Source: Candidatus Martarchaeota archaeon (lineage in GTDB: Archaea; Micrarchaeota; Micrarchaeia; Micrarchaeales; Micrarchaeaceae). From it: a DNA stretch of 64,000 nt. Under the pieces are notes generated by a model that was not told the DNA's origin, did no database searches, and was given only the letters and a program-made list of their open reading frames with translations. Shown here piece by piece: positions 19,982 through 29,128 of the stretch (its first letter is position 1; every line of letters begins with the position of its first letter). The DNA lies in assembly GCA_023485545.1 (NCBI GenBank), contig JAMCZI010000028.1, forward strand, positions 1 to 64,000, given 5' to 3'. The position numbers and the translations under genes are program-made.

Positions 19982-20896
19982 CTATTTTGCTTGCAGCAGA
20001 TAAGCAGCAGCGTGGGGCAGAAGCGATCCCGCAGGGGCTATGAGAAATATAAGATTTCCAAAGAGGAGCGCCAGCACAACCCCTGCAAAGATTGGGACGG
20101 CAAGCGGCACTGCCCTCTTGTAAACTGGATATTTTTTTCGTATGTCCTTCTTTTTCATCTCTGTTATGAGCTCCCGTGTAACGAGCCTCTCGAAGCTGTG
20201 GACCTTCCTTCGCGCCTGCTCTATCTCATTTTTGTCCATCAGGTTGAACGCTATTATGTCCCCCTCCTCAAATCCTCTGAAGTCTACCATGTCTACCATC
20301 ATGTAGGTTATCCTCTTTTCGAAGAGCATTATTGATATTGAGCCAGCTATCACCGCTATGAGCAGCGCTATTCCATATATGCTTGTCCTTATTACGAGCG
20401 CAAGGAAAAATATGAATATCAAGTACGCCGAGCCTATTGTGATTGTTTTTACGATGTCACTGCTGCTCATTCTTGCCTTAATCTTCATCTTTCTGGATTT
20501 GGGTATGTAATACAGAGGCACCAGTATTATCGCGGCGATTCCTGTGCACACCATAAGCGAGAATACAAAAGGAAGCCCGAGCGTAGGCAGGTTGCCAATC
20601 AATCCCTTGGGCTGCAGCGGCAGCACAAGCGACAGCGCCACCAGCTCGAACGCATCTCCCAAGCCAAGCTGGCCTATCTTGTACACGAAATAGCCGAAGC
20701 CCATTACAGCTATCGCTATCAACGAGCTGAGCAGTATGGTTCCGATGTTGAAATACAGAACGGTAAGCACCGCCCCATACGCCACAGTGGCGTATGCAAA
20801 GAAACTCGGCACGTTCCTCTTGTTGAAAACGTCGAAAAGCATGTAAATGAAAGCGATAACTACTACGCTGGCAATCCTGAAATAAAGCAAATCCAT
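19982..20896 (-). CDS. A24-family prepilin/preflagellin peptidase
   Basis: Multi-TM; IGQLGLGDAFELVALSL (GxGD); N-terminal D-F-N-K-R-N-VPS. Confidence 0.8.
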   Translation of the reverse strand: MDLLYFRIASVVVIAFIYMLFDVFNKRNVPSFFAYATVAYGAVLTVLYFNIGTILLSSLIAIAVMGFGYFVYKIGQLGLGDAFELVALSLVLPLQPKGLIGNLPTLGLPFVFSLMVCTGIAAIILVPLYYIPKSRKMKIKARMSSSDIVKTITIGSAYLIFIFFLALVIRTSIYGIALLIAVIAGSISIMLFEKRITYMMVDMVDFRGFEEGDIIAFNLMDKNEIEQARRKVHSFERLVTRELITEMKKKDIRKKYPVYKRAVPLAVPIFAGVVLALLFGNLIFLIAPAGSLLPHAAAYLLQAK

Positions 20897-21003
20897 GAGC
20901 CGAATTCGGTTTTAACATTAATAAATGTGGTGTTGAAAGAAAAAGCACAAAGCCTTTATAAATAGCCCGCAAATACTTACCAATAATCCTTGTGTGAGGT
21001 TCG

Positions 21004-23820
21004 ATGATTGACTACGGAGCGATAGAAAAGAAATGGCAGAAGCGCTGGGAGGAATCTAATGCGTACGAACCAGAGCCGAACGAAAAGAAGCCCTTATTGG
21101 TGACTGCAGCCTGGCCATACGTCAACATGCCGCTGCATATAGGCCACCTCAAGACATATGCTATAACCGACATGTACGCCAGGTACATGCGTCTGGCGGG
21201 CTACAACACGCTTTTCCCGATGGGCTTCCACTACACTGGCACTCCCATAATAGCGATAGCGAAGAGGATAGCCGAGCGCAACAAGGACGTGCTCGATGAA
21301 ATAAAAGTTTACAACATACCCGATTCAGAGCTCCCCAAGCTTTCTGATCCGCTGTACATGGCAGACTACTTTGCAAAGGATACAGTTCGCGGCCTCAGGG
21401 CCGCAGGCCTGGGCATAGACTGGAGGCGCAGCTTCAACTCGATAAATCCATTCTTCAGCAAGATGGTGGAATGGCAGTTCTCCAAGCTTGTGGCAATGAA
21501 CCTTCTCGAGCAGGGCGAGCACTACGTTGCATGGTGCACAAACGAGGGCAATCCAGTAGGCCAGCATGACACCAAGGGCGACGTGCATCCTGAGATCGAA
21601 AAGGTAGCGATGGTCGCGTTTAAGGTGAAGGATGAGAGCGCAAGCTTCCTCTGCACCACATACAGGCCTGAAACAATATACGGAGTATCAAACCTGTTCA
21701 TAGCGAAGGGCGCAGCATACTCACTAGTTTCAATATCCGGCAAGGATTACTACATTTCAAAAAGTGCAGCAAAGGAACTCGCCTATCAGCTAAAGATGGA
21801 GGAAAAGGGTGATGTCTCCTCTGACGAGCTACTTGCAAAGTCTGCATTGAACCCGCTTACTGGCGAAGAGATTCCAATACTGCCAGGATTCTTCGTTGAC
21901 GAGTCTTTCGGCACGGGCATCGTAATGTCTGTTCCAGCCCACGCCCCATTCGACTACGTCGCTCTCAAAAGACTGGAGAGGGAAGGCTACAAGGTCCCCT
22001 CTTCATACAAGAAGGTGATCTCTCTTGAAGGCGATGCCGAACAAAGCATTCCCTCGATGGTGTACCTGTCGATGTTTGGCGCAGGCGAATCAGCGTCCGA
22101 CGACCTCATAGAAGAAGCAACGAAGAAGCTTTACAGCGCAGAATCACATAACGGGAAGATGAGCGTAGGAAAGTATGCCGGCTCGACAGAGTCCGAGGCG
22201 CGCGAATACATCAAGAGAGACCTTCTTGCGGATGGCAATGCGCTTGAATCATACATAATATCCAATTCCCCCGTTTTCTGCAGGTGCGGCACACGCGCCA
22301 TAATCAAAATAGTAAATGACCAGTGGTTCATAAACTACGGCGACAAGGCATGGAAGGAAAAGGTGAAAGCCCTGTTCGCATCTACCGAAGTGTACCCCAA
22401 GAAGATGCGTGCGGCTTACGATTATACAATAGACTGGCTTGATCTCAGGGCGCTCGAAAGGGCCCAGGGCCTCGGAACCAGATTCCCCCTCAACCCGAAA
22501 CACATAATAGAATCCCTTTCAGACTCCACATTGTACATGGCGTTCTATACGATAAGCCACATAATCGCATCAAACAACATAAGCGCAGACAAGGCGAAGC
22601 CGGAATTCTTCGATTATGTCTTCCTTGGGATAGGCACTGTCGATTCTGCTAGCGCGGCTTCAGGGATAGACCCTCTTGTCGTGAAGCGCTGCCGCGAATC
22701 ATTTGCTTACTGGTATTCAAACACCTCTAGGCATTCTGCTTCAGAGCTGATATACAGCCACCTTACGATGTACCTCTTTGCGCACGCTGCGATAATGCCG
22801 AAGGAGCTGTTTCCCAAGAGAATAGTCACAAACGGCATGCAGCTCTATGAGGGGAAGAAGATGAGCAAGAGCCTTGGCAACATAGTCCCCATAGCAGATG
22901 CTATAAAGAAATACGGCGCAGACAATCTGAGGGCCATAGAGATCGCAGGCACAGAACTGGATACAGATACCGATTTCTCTGTCGCTGCGGTATCAGGGCT
23001 CATGCAGCGCAATGACTTCCTGTACAACACGATAAAGTCGATGGAAGAAATGGATAGCGGCGGACTGCGCCCTATAGACTACTGGCTGTATTCGAAGCTC
23101 AATGCAAAGATATCCTCCGTGACGAAGGACATGGGGTTGCTTTACGTGAAGTCCGCCTTCGGATCCATATACTACGATTCGATAAACGAGATAAAGCGGT
23201 ACCTGGAACGCGGCTCGCCAAACCAGATAGTCCTGTCCGAATTCCTTTCGAAGGTCACTATAATGCTCTCCCCATTCATGCCGCATATCGCAGAGGAATT
23301 CTGGGAGATGCTAGGCAACGATGGCTTTGCCATCGAACAGGCATGGCCCCAACCCGACATCGGTATGATAAACGGGCCGATAGAGAGCTGCGAGGATGTT
23401 ATAGACGCAACGCTGTCAGACATAAAGGGCATAATCACCGTCATGTCGCCGAAGAACGGAGGCTCCATGCCGTCAGAGGTTGCAATCATCATAGCAGATG
23501 AGTGGAAATTCAAGGCATATAACTACCTGGTTGATTCTAAAAAGCATTCCGAGGTAATAGCCAAATCGGAGAGCTTTGGCGCAACAAAAGAGGATGTGTC
23601 AAAATACATACTGCAGTACAAGAACCCTAACAGCGTGACGATGAAGGTTTCCTTCACTTCTGAGGAGTTGCGTTCTGCAATGGAGGACGCCTCAAAGTAT
23701 ATGTCGTCAAAGCTAGGGTGCGCCGTAAAGGTTTACTCCGAATCGTCATCAAGTTCCGCCCGCGCACAACGTGCACAGCCGGAGAAGCCTGGGATAGAGC
23801 TCAAATGGGGTCAATCTTGA
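21004..23820 (+). CDS. leuS: Leucyl-tRNA synthetase (archaeal type)
   Basis: AWPYVNMPLHIGHLKTY (HIGH), GKKMSKSLGN (KMSKS). Confidence 0.96.
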   Translation: MIDYGAIEKKWQKRWEESNAYEPEPNEKKPLLVTAAWPYVNMPLHIGHLKTYAITDMYARYMRLAGYNTLFPMGFHYTGTPIIAIAKRIAERNKDVLDEIKVYNIPDSELPKLSDPLYMADYFAKDTVRGLRAAGLGIDWRRSFNSINPFFSKMVEWQFSKLVAMNLLEQGEHYVAWCTNEGNPVGQHDTKGDVHPEIEKVAMVAFKVKDESASFLCTTYRPETIYGVSNLFIAKGAAYSLVSISGKDYYISKSAAKELAYQLKMEEKGDVSSDELLAKSALNPLTGEEIPILPGFFVDESFGTGIVMSVPAHAPFDYVALKRLEREGYKVPSSYKKVISLEGDAEQSIPSMVYLSMFGAGESASDDLIEEATKKLYSAESHNGKMSVGKYAGSTESEAREYIKRDLLADGNALESYIISNSPVFCRCGTRAIIKIVNDQWFINYGDKAWKEKVKALFASTEVYPKKMRAAYDYTIDWLDLRALERAQGLGTRFPLNPKHIIESLSDSTLYMAFYTISHIIASNNISADKAKPEFFDYVFLGIGTVDSASAASGIDPLVVKRCRESFAYWYSNTSRHSASELIYSHLTMYLFAHAAIMPKELFPKRIVTNGMQLYEGKKMSKSLGNIVPIADAIKKYGADNLRAIEIAGTELDTDTDFSVAAVSGLMQRNDFLYNTIKSMEEMDSGGLRPIDYWLYSKLNAKISSVTKDMGLLYVKSAFGSIYYDSINEIKRYLERGSPNQIVLSEFLSKVTIMLSPFMPHIAEEFWEMLGNDGFAIEQAWPQPDIGMINGPIESCEDVIDATLSDIKGIITVMSPKNGGSMPSEVAIIIADEWKFKAYNYLVDSKKHSEVIAKSESFGATKEDVSKYILQYKNPNSVTMKVSFTSEELRSAMEDASKYMSSKLGCAVKVYSESSSSSARAQRAQPEKPGIELKWGQS

Positions 23821-24479
23821 TGGACGGGCTGATGGAAAGGTTCGACGCGTTCATCTTCGATTGGGACGGAACCATACAGAGCCTGCGCACCATACTGATG
23901 ATAAACGAGGCGCTCAAAAGCATAGGCCGCGATACGAAGTACGCTCTAAAAGGGGGAGGGCGGCACAGGCGCAATTACTCAGACCTCAACCTGAAACGTC
24001 TGATAGAAATTGAGGAAGTGGACAACAGCGTGATGTCCTATGTCCTCGACGCAGTGCTATGGGTCAGCAGGCCAAAGCTCCGCAACGATGTCTCAGAAAC
24101 CCTGAAATACATCTCCTCAAAGCGCAAGAAAGTTGTCGTGTTCTCGAACGCCAACAGGCGGCGGCTGCTCAAGGAAGTCAAGCTGCTCGGGATATCAAAA
24201 TACATAGACGTAATAGTAAGCGCAAGGGATCTCAGGGCTCCAAAGCCCAATCCATCCGGGCTGAACACAGCAATACGAATATCCGGAGTACGAAAAAGCA
24301 GGTGCATTTACATAGGAGACATGGTTACAGACATAATGACCGCCAGGTCTGCCAAAATCGCTTCGTGTGCAATAGCCGGCGGATTTGACAGGTACGATAC
24401 CCTCAGGAAGGAACACCCCAATTATCTCTATCACAGCATGGAGGAATTCCTAAGGCGCGGGCTTGGGAAGCGCGGCTAG
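23820..24479 (+). CDS. HAD-superfamily hydrolase
   Basis: FDAFIFDWDGTIQSL, VVVFSNANRR, APKPNP, YIGDMVTDIMTA; ATG overlaps leuS stop. Confidence 0.88.
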   Translation: MDGLMERFDAFIFDWDGTIQSLRTILMINEALKSIGRDTKYALKGGGRHRRNYSDLNLKRLIEIEEVDNSVMSYVLDAVLWVSRPKLRNDVSETLKYISSKRKKVVVFSNANRRRLLKEVKLLGISKYIDVIVSARDLRAPKPNPSGLNTAIRISGVRKSRCIYIGDMVTDIMTARSAKIASCAIAGGFDRYDTLRKEHPNYLYHSMEEFLRRGLGKRG

Positions 24480-24548
24480 CAATATCTATTTAAATCTCTA
24501 ATCAAATCATTATACCGTGATGAATGAGGTAATCGCTGAGCTTTTGCT

Positions 24549-25442
24549 GTGACGATTGGTAGGCAGGCTGATTTTATGGGCGCTCTGGACCGGCTTAATA
24601 AATCTAGTATAAGGGTGACGGACATCGCATCCCAGTACTGGTGTGAGAAGCAGATGGAGCTGCGCTACCTGTATGGAAGGAAGATTACCAAGGAGTTGAC
24701 GAAAGGCAGCAAGATGCACGAAGACATGGCGGAGGAGACAAACGTGCAGCTTGACCTGCAGCCGAGAAGCTACGGCGACTTTATGTACAAGACGCTGTAC
24801 GAAAGCTACATGGCGCTAGACTCACTTGCCGAAAAGTCAAAGACGCGCGAGGTCAGCATATTCGGCTCGATAAGCGGATTCAAGACCGTAGGGAAGATAG
24901 ACCAGCTCTCAACGAGAGAAGGAAAGCTGCGTGTCTACGAGGACAAGACTACGCGCTCCAAGCTTCCCGGAAAGGGAGCAATGATGATTGCAAGGGTGCA
25001 GGTAATCCTCTACAGGAAGCTCATAGAGGACATAAAATCCGGAGCTTACACCATATCCGAGTTCAGGAAGGCGACAGGAACGCCGCGGCTAAAGCTGACT
25101 CCAGAGTTTGAACGCCAGATGTCTGCGCTTCACATAAGCGGATCAATTGGGACGATAAGCGAAGTTGAGCAGCGCTACTTTAACGCGCTCAAATCGCTTC
25201 CGGATTTCGACGACAAGCTCTACATACGCTACATAGACCAGTTTACCGGAAGCACTATCCAGCTGTACAGCTTCAAATATTCACAGCATGAGATGGAGAG
25301 CATACTCTCTTTTGCGATGGGCTATTGGAAGGGCGAGCGTTCGGCGCGCCCTGTGCCCTACGAAGAGAGGTCAAAGTGCAACATGTGTGAATTCTTCGGC
25401 AAGGAATGCAAGGTGTGGTGGAATGATACGGTGGGACAATGA
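24549..25442 (+). CDS. Cas4/EXO5-like PD-(D/E)XK nuclease with predicted Fe-S cluster
   Basis: N-terminal QYWCEKQMELRYLYG, GKIDQLS..YEDKTT, C-terminal CNMCEFFGKEC. Confidence 0.78.
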   Translation: MTIGRQADFMGALDRLNKSSIRVTDIASQYWCEKQMELRYLYGRKITKELTKGSKMHEDMAEETNVQLDLQPRSYGDFMYKTLYESYMALDSLAEKSKTREVSIFGSISGFKTVGKIDQLSTREGKLRVYEDKTTRSKLPGKGAMMIARVQVILYRKLIEDIKSGAYTISEFRKATGTPRLKLTPEFERQMSALHISGSIGTISEVEQRYFNALKSLPDFDDKLYIRYIDQFTGSTIQLYSFKYSQHEMESILSFAMGYWKGERSARPVPYEERSKCNMCEFFGKECKVWWNDTVGQ

Positions 25443-28120
25443 GAATGGACAAGGAATCGCTGAGAAAGGAGTTCTCCAAGGAACCTGAGAAATACTACAA
25501 TACAAAACTTTTCGAAGAGGAAGGTTTCGAGAGGCGCAGCTGCCGCATATGCGGCAAGAACTTCTGGAGCGCAGATCCTGAGCGCGACCTGTGCGGCGAT
25601 TCAGAGCACGAACCCTACTCCTTCATAAAAGAGAAGTCTAAGGAACTATCGTACGACGAGTTCTGGAAGTATTTCTCCGGGTATTTCAGCAAGCACGGTC
25701 ATTCAATAGTCAGCAAGTATCCTGTTGTAAGCCGCTGGAGGCCAGACCTGTACTTCACGATAGCAAGCATACAAGACTTCCAGAGGCTGGAGAATGGAAG
25801 GATAAGCTTCGAGTACCCTAAGAATCCGCTGCTTGTGCCACAGATGTGCATGCGCTTCAATGACGTCCCCAACGTCGGGATAACCGGAAGGCACCTGACA
25901 TCGTTCATGATGGCAGGCCAGCATGCATTCGACTATCCAAAGCACGGATACTGGAGGGACAGGACGATAGAGCTCAACTTCGGGTTCTTAAACAAGGAGC
26001 TTCGCATACCGAAGGAAAAGATAACGTACGTGGAGGACGTGTGGGCAATGGGCGATTTCTCCGAGTTCGGGCCGTGCATAGAGGGTTTCTCAGGCGGTCT
26101 CGAGCTGGTTAACAACGTCTTCACCCAGTACCAATACTCTGATGGAAAGGTCAGCGAGCTCGAAGGCAAGGTTGTGGATGTTGGGTGGGGATTTGAGAGG
26201 CTTATGTGGTTCCATTCCGGGTCCCAAACACTGTATGACGTGGTGTTCTCGAAGGAGCTGGAATACATGTACAGGAACTCAGGGATAAAACCGGATCATG
26301 CGATGTACTCTAAAATAGCATCGATAGCTGGCGAGATAGACATATCAGAAGAGAAATCGCCGCACGACTACGAGCTCAAGGTGTCGGGAAGGTCCGGCAT
26401 AGGGATGAAGGACTACTCGAGCGTGATAAAGCCAATGCAGGCTGCATACGCAGTTGCAGATCACGCAAGAAGCATAATGTTCGCCATAAGTGACGGCTCC
26501 CTCCCTAGCAATGTAGGGGGAGGATACAACATAAGGGTGATACTCAGGAGAGCGCTCGACATGATATCGTCCAATAATCTCAACGTTGATTTCATAAAGC
26601 TCATGGAGATATCTAGCAGGAACATGGCGCACGTGTACCCAGACCTGAAAGACTCTTTTGGCGAGATATCCGAGGTGCTAAAGGTCGAGACGGAAAGATA
26701 TTCGCGCAGCAAGGCTGAGGCATCAAAGATCGTGTCCCAGATGCTAGCGTCAGGAAAGGAGGTGACATCCGAACGCCTTGGCGTTCTCTACGAGAGCAAC
26801 GGCATAACCCCAGAATTCATAAAGTCAGTTGCCGAGTCGCAGGGCATGCATATAGAGGTGCCTGAGAACGTCTACTCCTCAGTGGTAAAGGGCGATTTCG
26901 CGCAGCGCAGGAAGCAGAAGAAGAAATCTCCTGTAGAAGTCTTGGGGCTGCCGCAGACCAAGAAGCTATACTACGACTACGCTACGGATTCCGATTCAAA
27001 AGTTCTACTATCAGAAGGCAAGTACGTTGTCCTCGATGCAACGCCATTCTATCCTGAAGGAGGCGGCCAGGAAGCAGACCATGGCGAGATTGATGGGCAT
27101 TCTGTTGCAGATGTGCAGTCGTACGGCGGAGTAATAGTCCACGTGCTTTCTGCGCCGCACAAGTTCGAGAAGGGCTCCAAGGTAAGGTGCTCCGTTGACA
27201 AAGAAAGGCGCATAAGGCTTATGGCTCACCATACCGCTACGCATATAATCAGCGCAGCAGCGAGAAAGCTCCTCGGTCCACATGCGTGGCAGGAAGGTGC
27301 GAGGAAGGGCGAGATGAAAGCCCATATAGACATAGCCCATTACGAAAAGCTCACTGAACAGCAGGTAGAAAAGCTGGAGCGCATTGCCAACGACTTCATA
27401 GTGCACGGAATAAAAGTATCCGTAAAAGAGATGGATCGCGGCACTGCAGAGCAGGAATACGGCTTCTCGATATACCAGGGCCATGGGGTCCCTTCGAGCA
27501 CGATGCGCATAGTAAGGATAAGCGACCTTGATGGCAAACTGATAGATGCAGAGGCCTGCGGAGGACTCCATCTGATGGGCAGGGAAACATACATAGGGCT
27601 GATAAAGATAACTGCATCGTACAGGATACACGACGGCATAAACCGGATCGAGTTTGTTGCCGGCCCAGCGGCTGCAGACTATATCTCTGCAGTATCCAAG
27701 GAGATCTCGAGCATAGGCACTGCGCTCAAGTACAGCGGTTCCAGCATATCACAGGGCGTCATGTCTCGCATAAGCGAGCTTGAGAGCTACAAAAAGCAAT
27801 ATGAATCGATGGAGGAGGACCTGTCCAAGCTGATGGGTGCCGAGCTTTCTGGCAAATCCACTTCCGGGCTGGTGTCGGACAAGACTCCGTACGGCAGGAA
27901 GCTAATGAGAAAAGCGGCAACTATTGCAACTGCGAAGAATCCAAGGATAACTGTCATACTGCACAACGATTCTGGGGAGATAATAGCGATATCGGGTCAG
28001 AAGTCCGGCATCTCCGCAATAGATGTGCTGCGCGAATACGTCTCGAAGAACATGAAGGGCGGCTCTTTCAGTGGCGGAGGATCTGACAAGTTTGCGGAAG
28101 GGGTTGTGAAGTTCAGCTAA
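25439..28120 (+). CDS. alaS: Alanyl-tRNA synthetase (archaeal type)
   Basis: N-terminal CRICGKNFWS Zn site, MCMRFNDVPNVG, editing HHTATHI, CGGLH. Confidence 0.96.
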   Translation: MRMDKESLRKEFSKEPEKYYNTKLFEEEGFERRSCRICGKNFWSADPERDLCGDSEHEPYSFIKEKSKELSYDEFWKYFSGYFSKHGHSIVSKYPVVSRWRPDLYFTIASIQDFQRLENGRISFEYPKNPLLVPQMCMRFNDVPNVGITGRHLTSFMMAGQHAFDYPKHGYWRDRTIELNFGFLNKELRIPKEKITYVEDVWAMGDFSEFGPCIEGFSGGLELVNNVFTQYQYSDGKVSELEGKVVDVGWGFERLMWFHSGSQTLYDVVFSKELEYMYRNSGIKPDHAMYSKIASIAGEIDISEEKSPHDYELKVSGRSGIGMKDYSSVIKPMQAAYAVADHARSIMFAISDGSLPSNVGGGYNIRVILRRALDMISSNNLNVDFIKLMEISSRNMAHVYPDLKDSFGEISEVLKVETERYSRSKAEASKIVSQMLASGKEVTSERLGVLYESNGITPEFIKSVAESQGMHIEVPENVYSSVVKGDFAQRRKQKKKSPVEVLGLPQTKKLYYDYATDSDSKVLLSEGKYVVLDATPFYPEGGGQEADHGEIDGHSVADVQSYGGVIVHVLSAPHKFEKGSKVRCSVDKERRIRLMAHHTATHIISAAARKLLGPHAWQEGARKGEMKAHIDIAHYEKLTEQQVEKLERIANDFIVHGIKVSVKEMDRGTAEQEYGFSIYQGHGVPSSTMRIVRISDLDGKLIDAEACGGLHLMGRETYIGLIKITASYRIHDGINRIEFVAGPAAADYISAVSKEISSIGTALKYSGSSISQGVMSRISELESYKKQYESMEEDLSKLMGAELSGKSTSGLVSDKTPYGRKLMRKAATIATAKNPRITVILHNDSGEIIAISGQKSGISAIDVLREYVSKNMKGGSFSGGGSDKFAEGVVKFS

Positions 28121-28445
28121 GCCCTATAAGCACAACTCCCACTGTTATCACAAGAACGCCCACCCACCTGAGCGGCGGAACGCTTTCGGACAGTGCAAAT
28201 CTCGCGAGAAGCACTGCAAATATGTAAGACAGGCCGCCAATGCTGTAGGCCCAGCTCAGATGAGTCCTGCTAAGCACATAGAAATAGAATACCGTCGAGA
28301 AGATGTAAGACACCAAGCCTATCGCCAGAAGCTCGGCGAACAGACCCGTGCTGTCAAAGGCGCCTTTGAAGAAAAACTGCCCAAGGGCTCCTAGGAATGT
28401 GGAGCAGAGCAGGAAAATTATGTACTTCAATTTGCTTGATTTCAT
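28113..28445 (-). CDS. Small DMT/EamA-like 4-TM transporter subunit
   Basis: Four hydrophobic segments, LSWAYSIGGLSYIFAVLLARFALSESVPPLRWVGVLVITVGVVLIG. Confidence 0.75.
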   Translation of the reverse strand: MKSSKLKYIIFLLCSTFLGALGQFFFKGAFDSTGLFAELLAIGLVSYIFSTVFYFYVLSRTHLSWAYSIGGLSYIFAVLLARFALSESVPPLRWVGVLVITVGVVLIGLS

Positions 28446-28452
28446 CCGACCA

Positions 28453-28809
28453 CTATGCCGATACAGCTATTATGACTATGCCAAGGAACACCAGCGCTAT
28501 GCCTGCTGCCCTCTTTAGGTCAGGCTTCTCTCTGAGGAACAGCGCCGATATTATGAATATGAATATGAAGGTGCTTGCAAATAGGGGATAGACAAGCGAT
28601 AGCGGCGCCTTGCCCAGCGCATACAGGTAGACTACAAGGCTAAGCAGGTAGCCTCCGAAACCCATTATGACCTTTGGCCTCTTAAGCAGTTTTATGAATC
28701 CGCGCATGCCGCGGATCGGCTCAAGCATCTCCTTTTTGAAGACAAGCTGCGCGAGCGCGGCGATAAACGCTGCGACAAGTGTTATAAATATAACTAAGTA
28801 TATTATCAT
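28453..28809 (-). CDS. Small DMT/EamA-like 4-TM transporter subunit
   Basis: APLSLVYPLFASTFIFIFIISALFLREKPDLKRAAGIALVFLGIVII; start reset to MIIYLVIF. Confidence 0.75.
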   Translation of the reverse strand: MIIYLVIFITLVAAFIAALAQLVFKKEMLEPIRGMRGFIKLLKRPKVIMGFGGYLLSLVVYLYALGKAPLSLVYPLFASTFIFIFIISALFLREKPDLKRAAGIALVFLGIVIIAVSA

Positions 28810-28831
28810 GCTACCACCCTCGGTGCATCCC

Positions 28832-29125
28832 ATGGCAAAAGTCCAAACTGAACTTCTTTCGTCATTGTTCACCGTTGTGTTCTCTATAACTGCAATAATC
28901 ATATTTATATATCATGGTGGCAGCATTATGTTCTATGTTGTCGCCGCATTCGCTCTTGCGGCCGGGCTGTTCAACGCGTGGATCCTGTCAAAAAGCGGCG
29001 AGGAGGGCACGGCTGCCAGAAACCAGGCATCCGTACCTGGCCCTTACGTAAATGTTGCGGCAAAGCGTGCGACAAAGCACAGGGCAAAAAGGCGCCCGCG
29101 CAAAAGCACTAAAAAGAGAAGGTAA
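28832..29125 (+). CDS. Small two-TM protein with polybasic C-terminal tail
   Basis: MAKVQTELLSSLFTVVFSITAIIIFIYHG..; tail AAKRATKHRAKRRPRKSTKKRR; abuts topA. Confidence 0.65.
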   Translation: MAKVQTELLSSLFTVVFSITAIIIFIYHGGSIMFYVVAAFALAAGLFNAWILSKSGEEGTAARNQASVPGPYVNVAAKRATKHRAKRRPRKSTKKRR

Positions 29126-29128
29126 TAC

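Noticed and set aside
27011-27631. 206-aa minus-strand ORF opposite alaS
   Set aside because: His/Tyr/Arg-rich antisense composition; alaS editing domain lies on the other strand.
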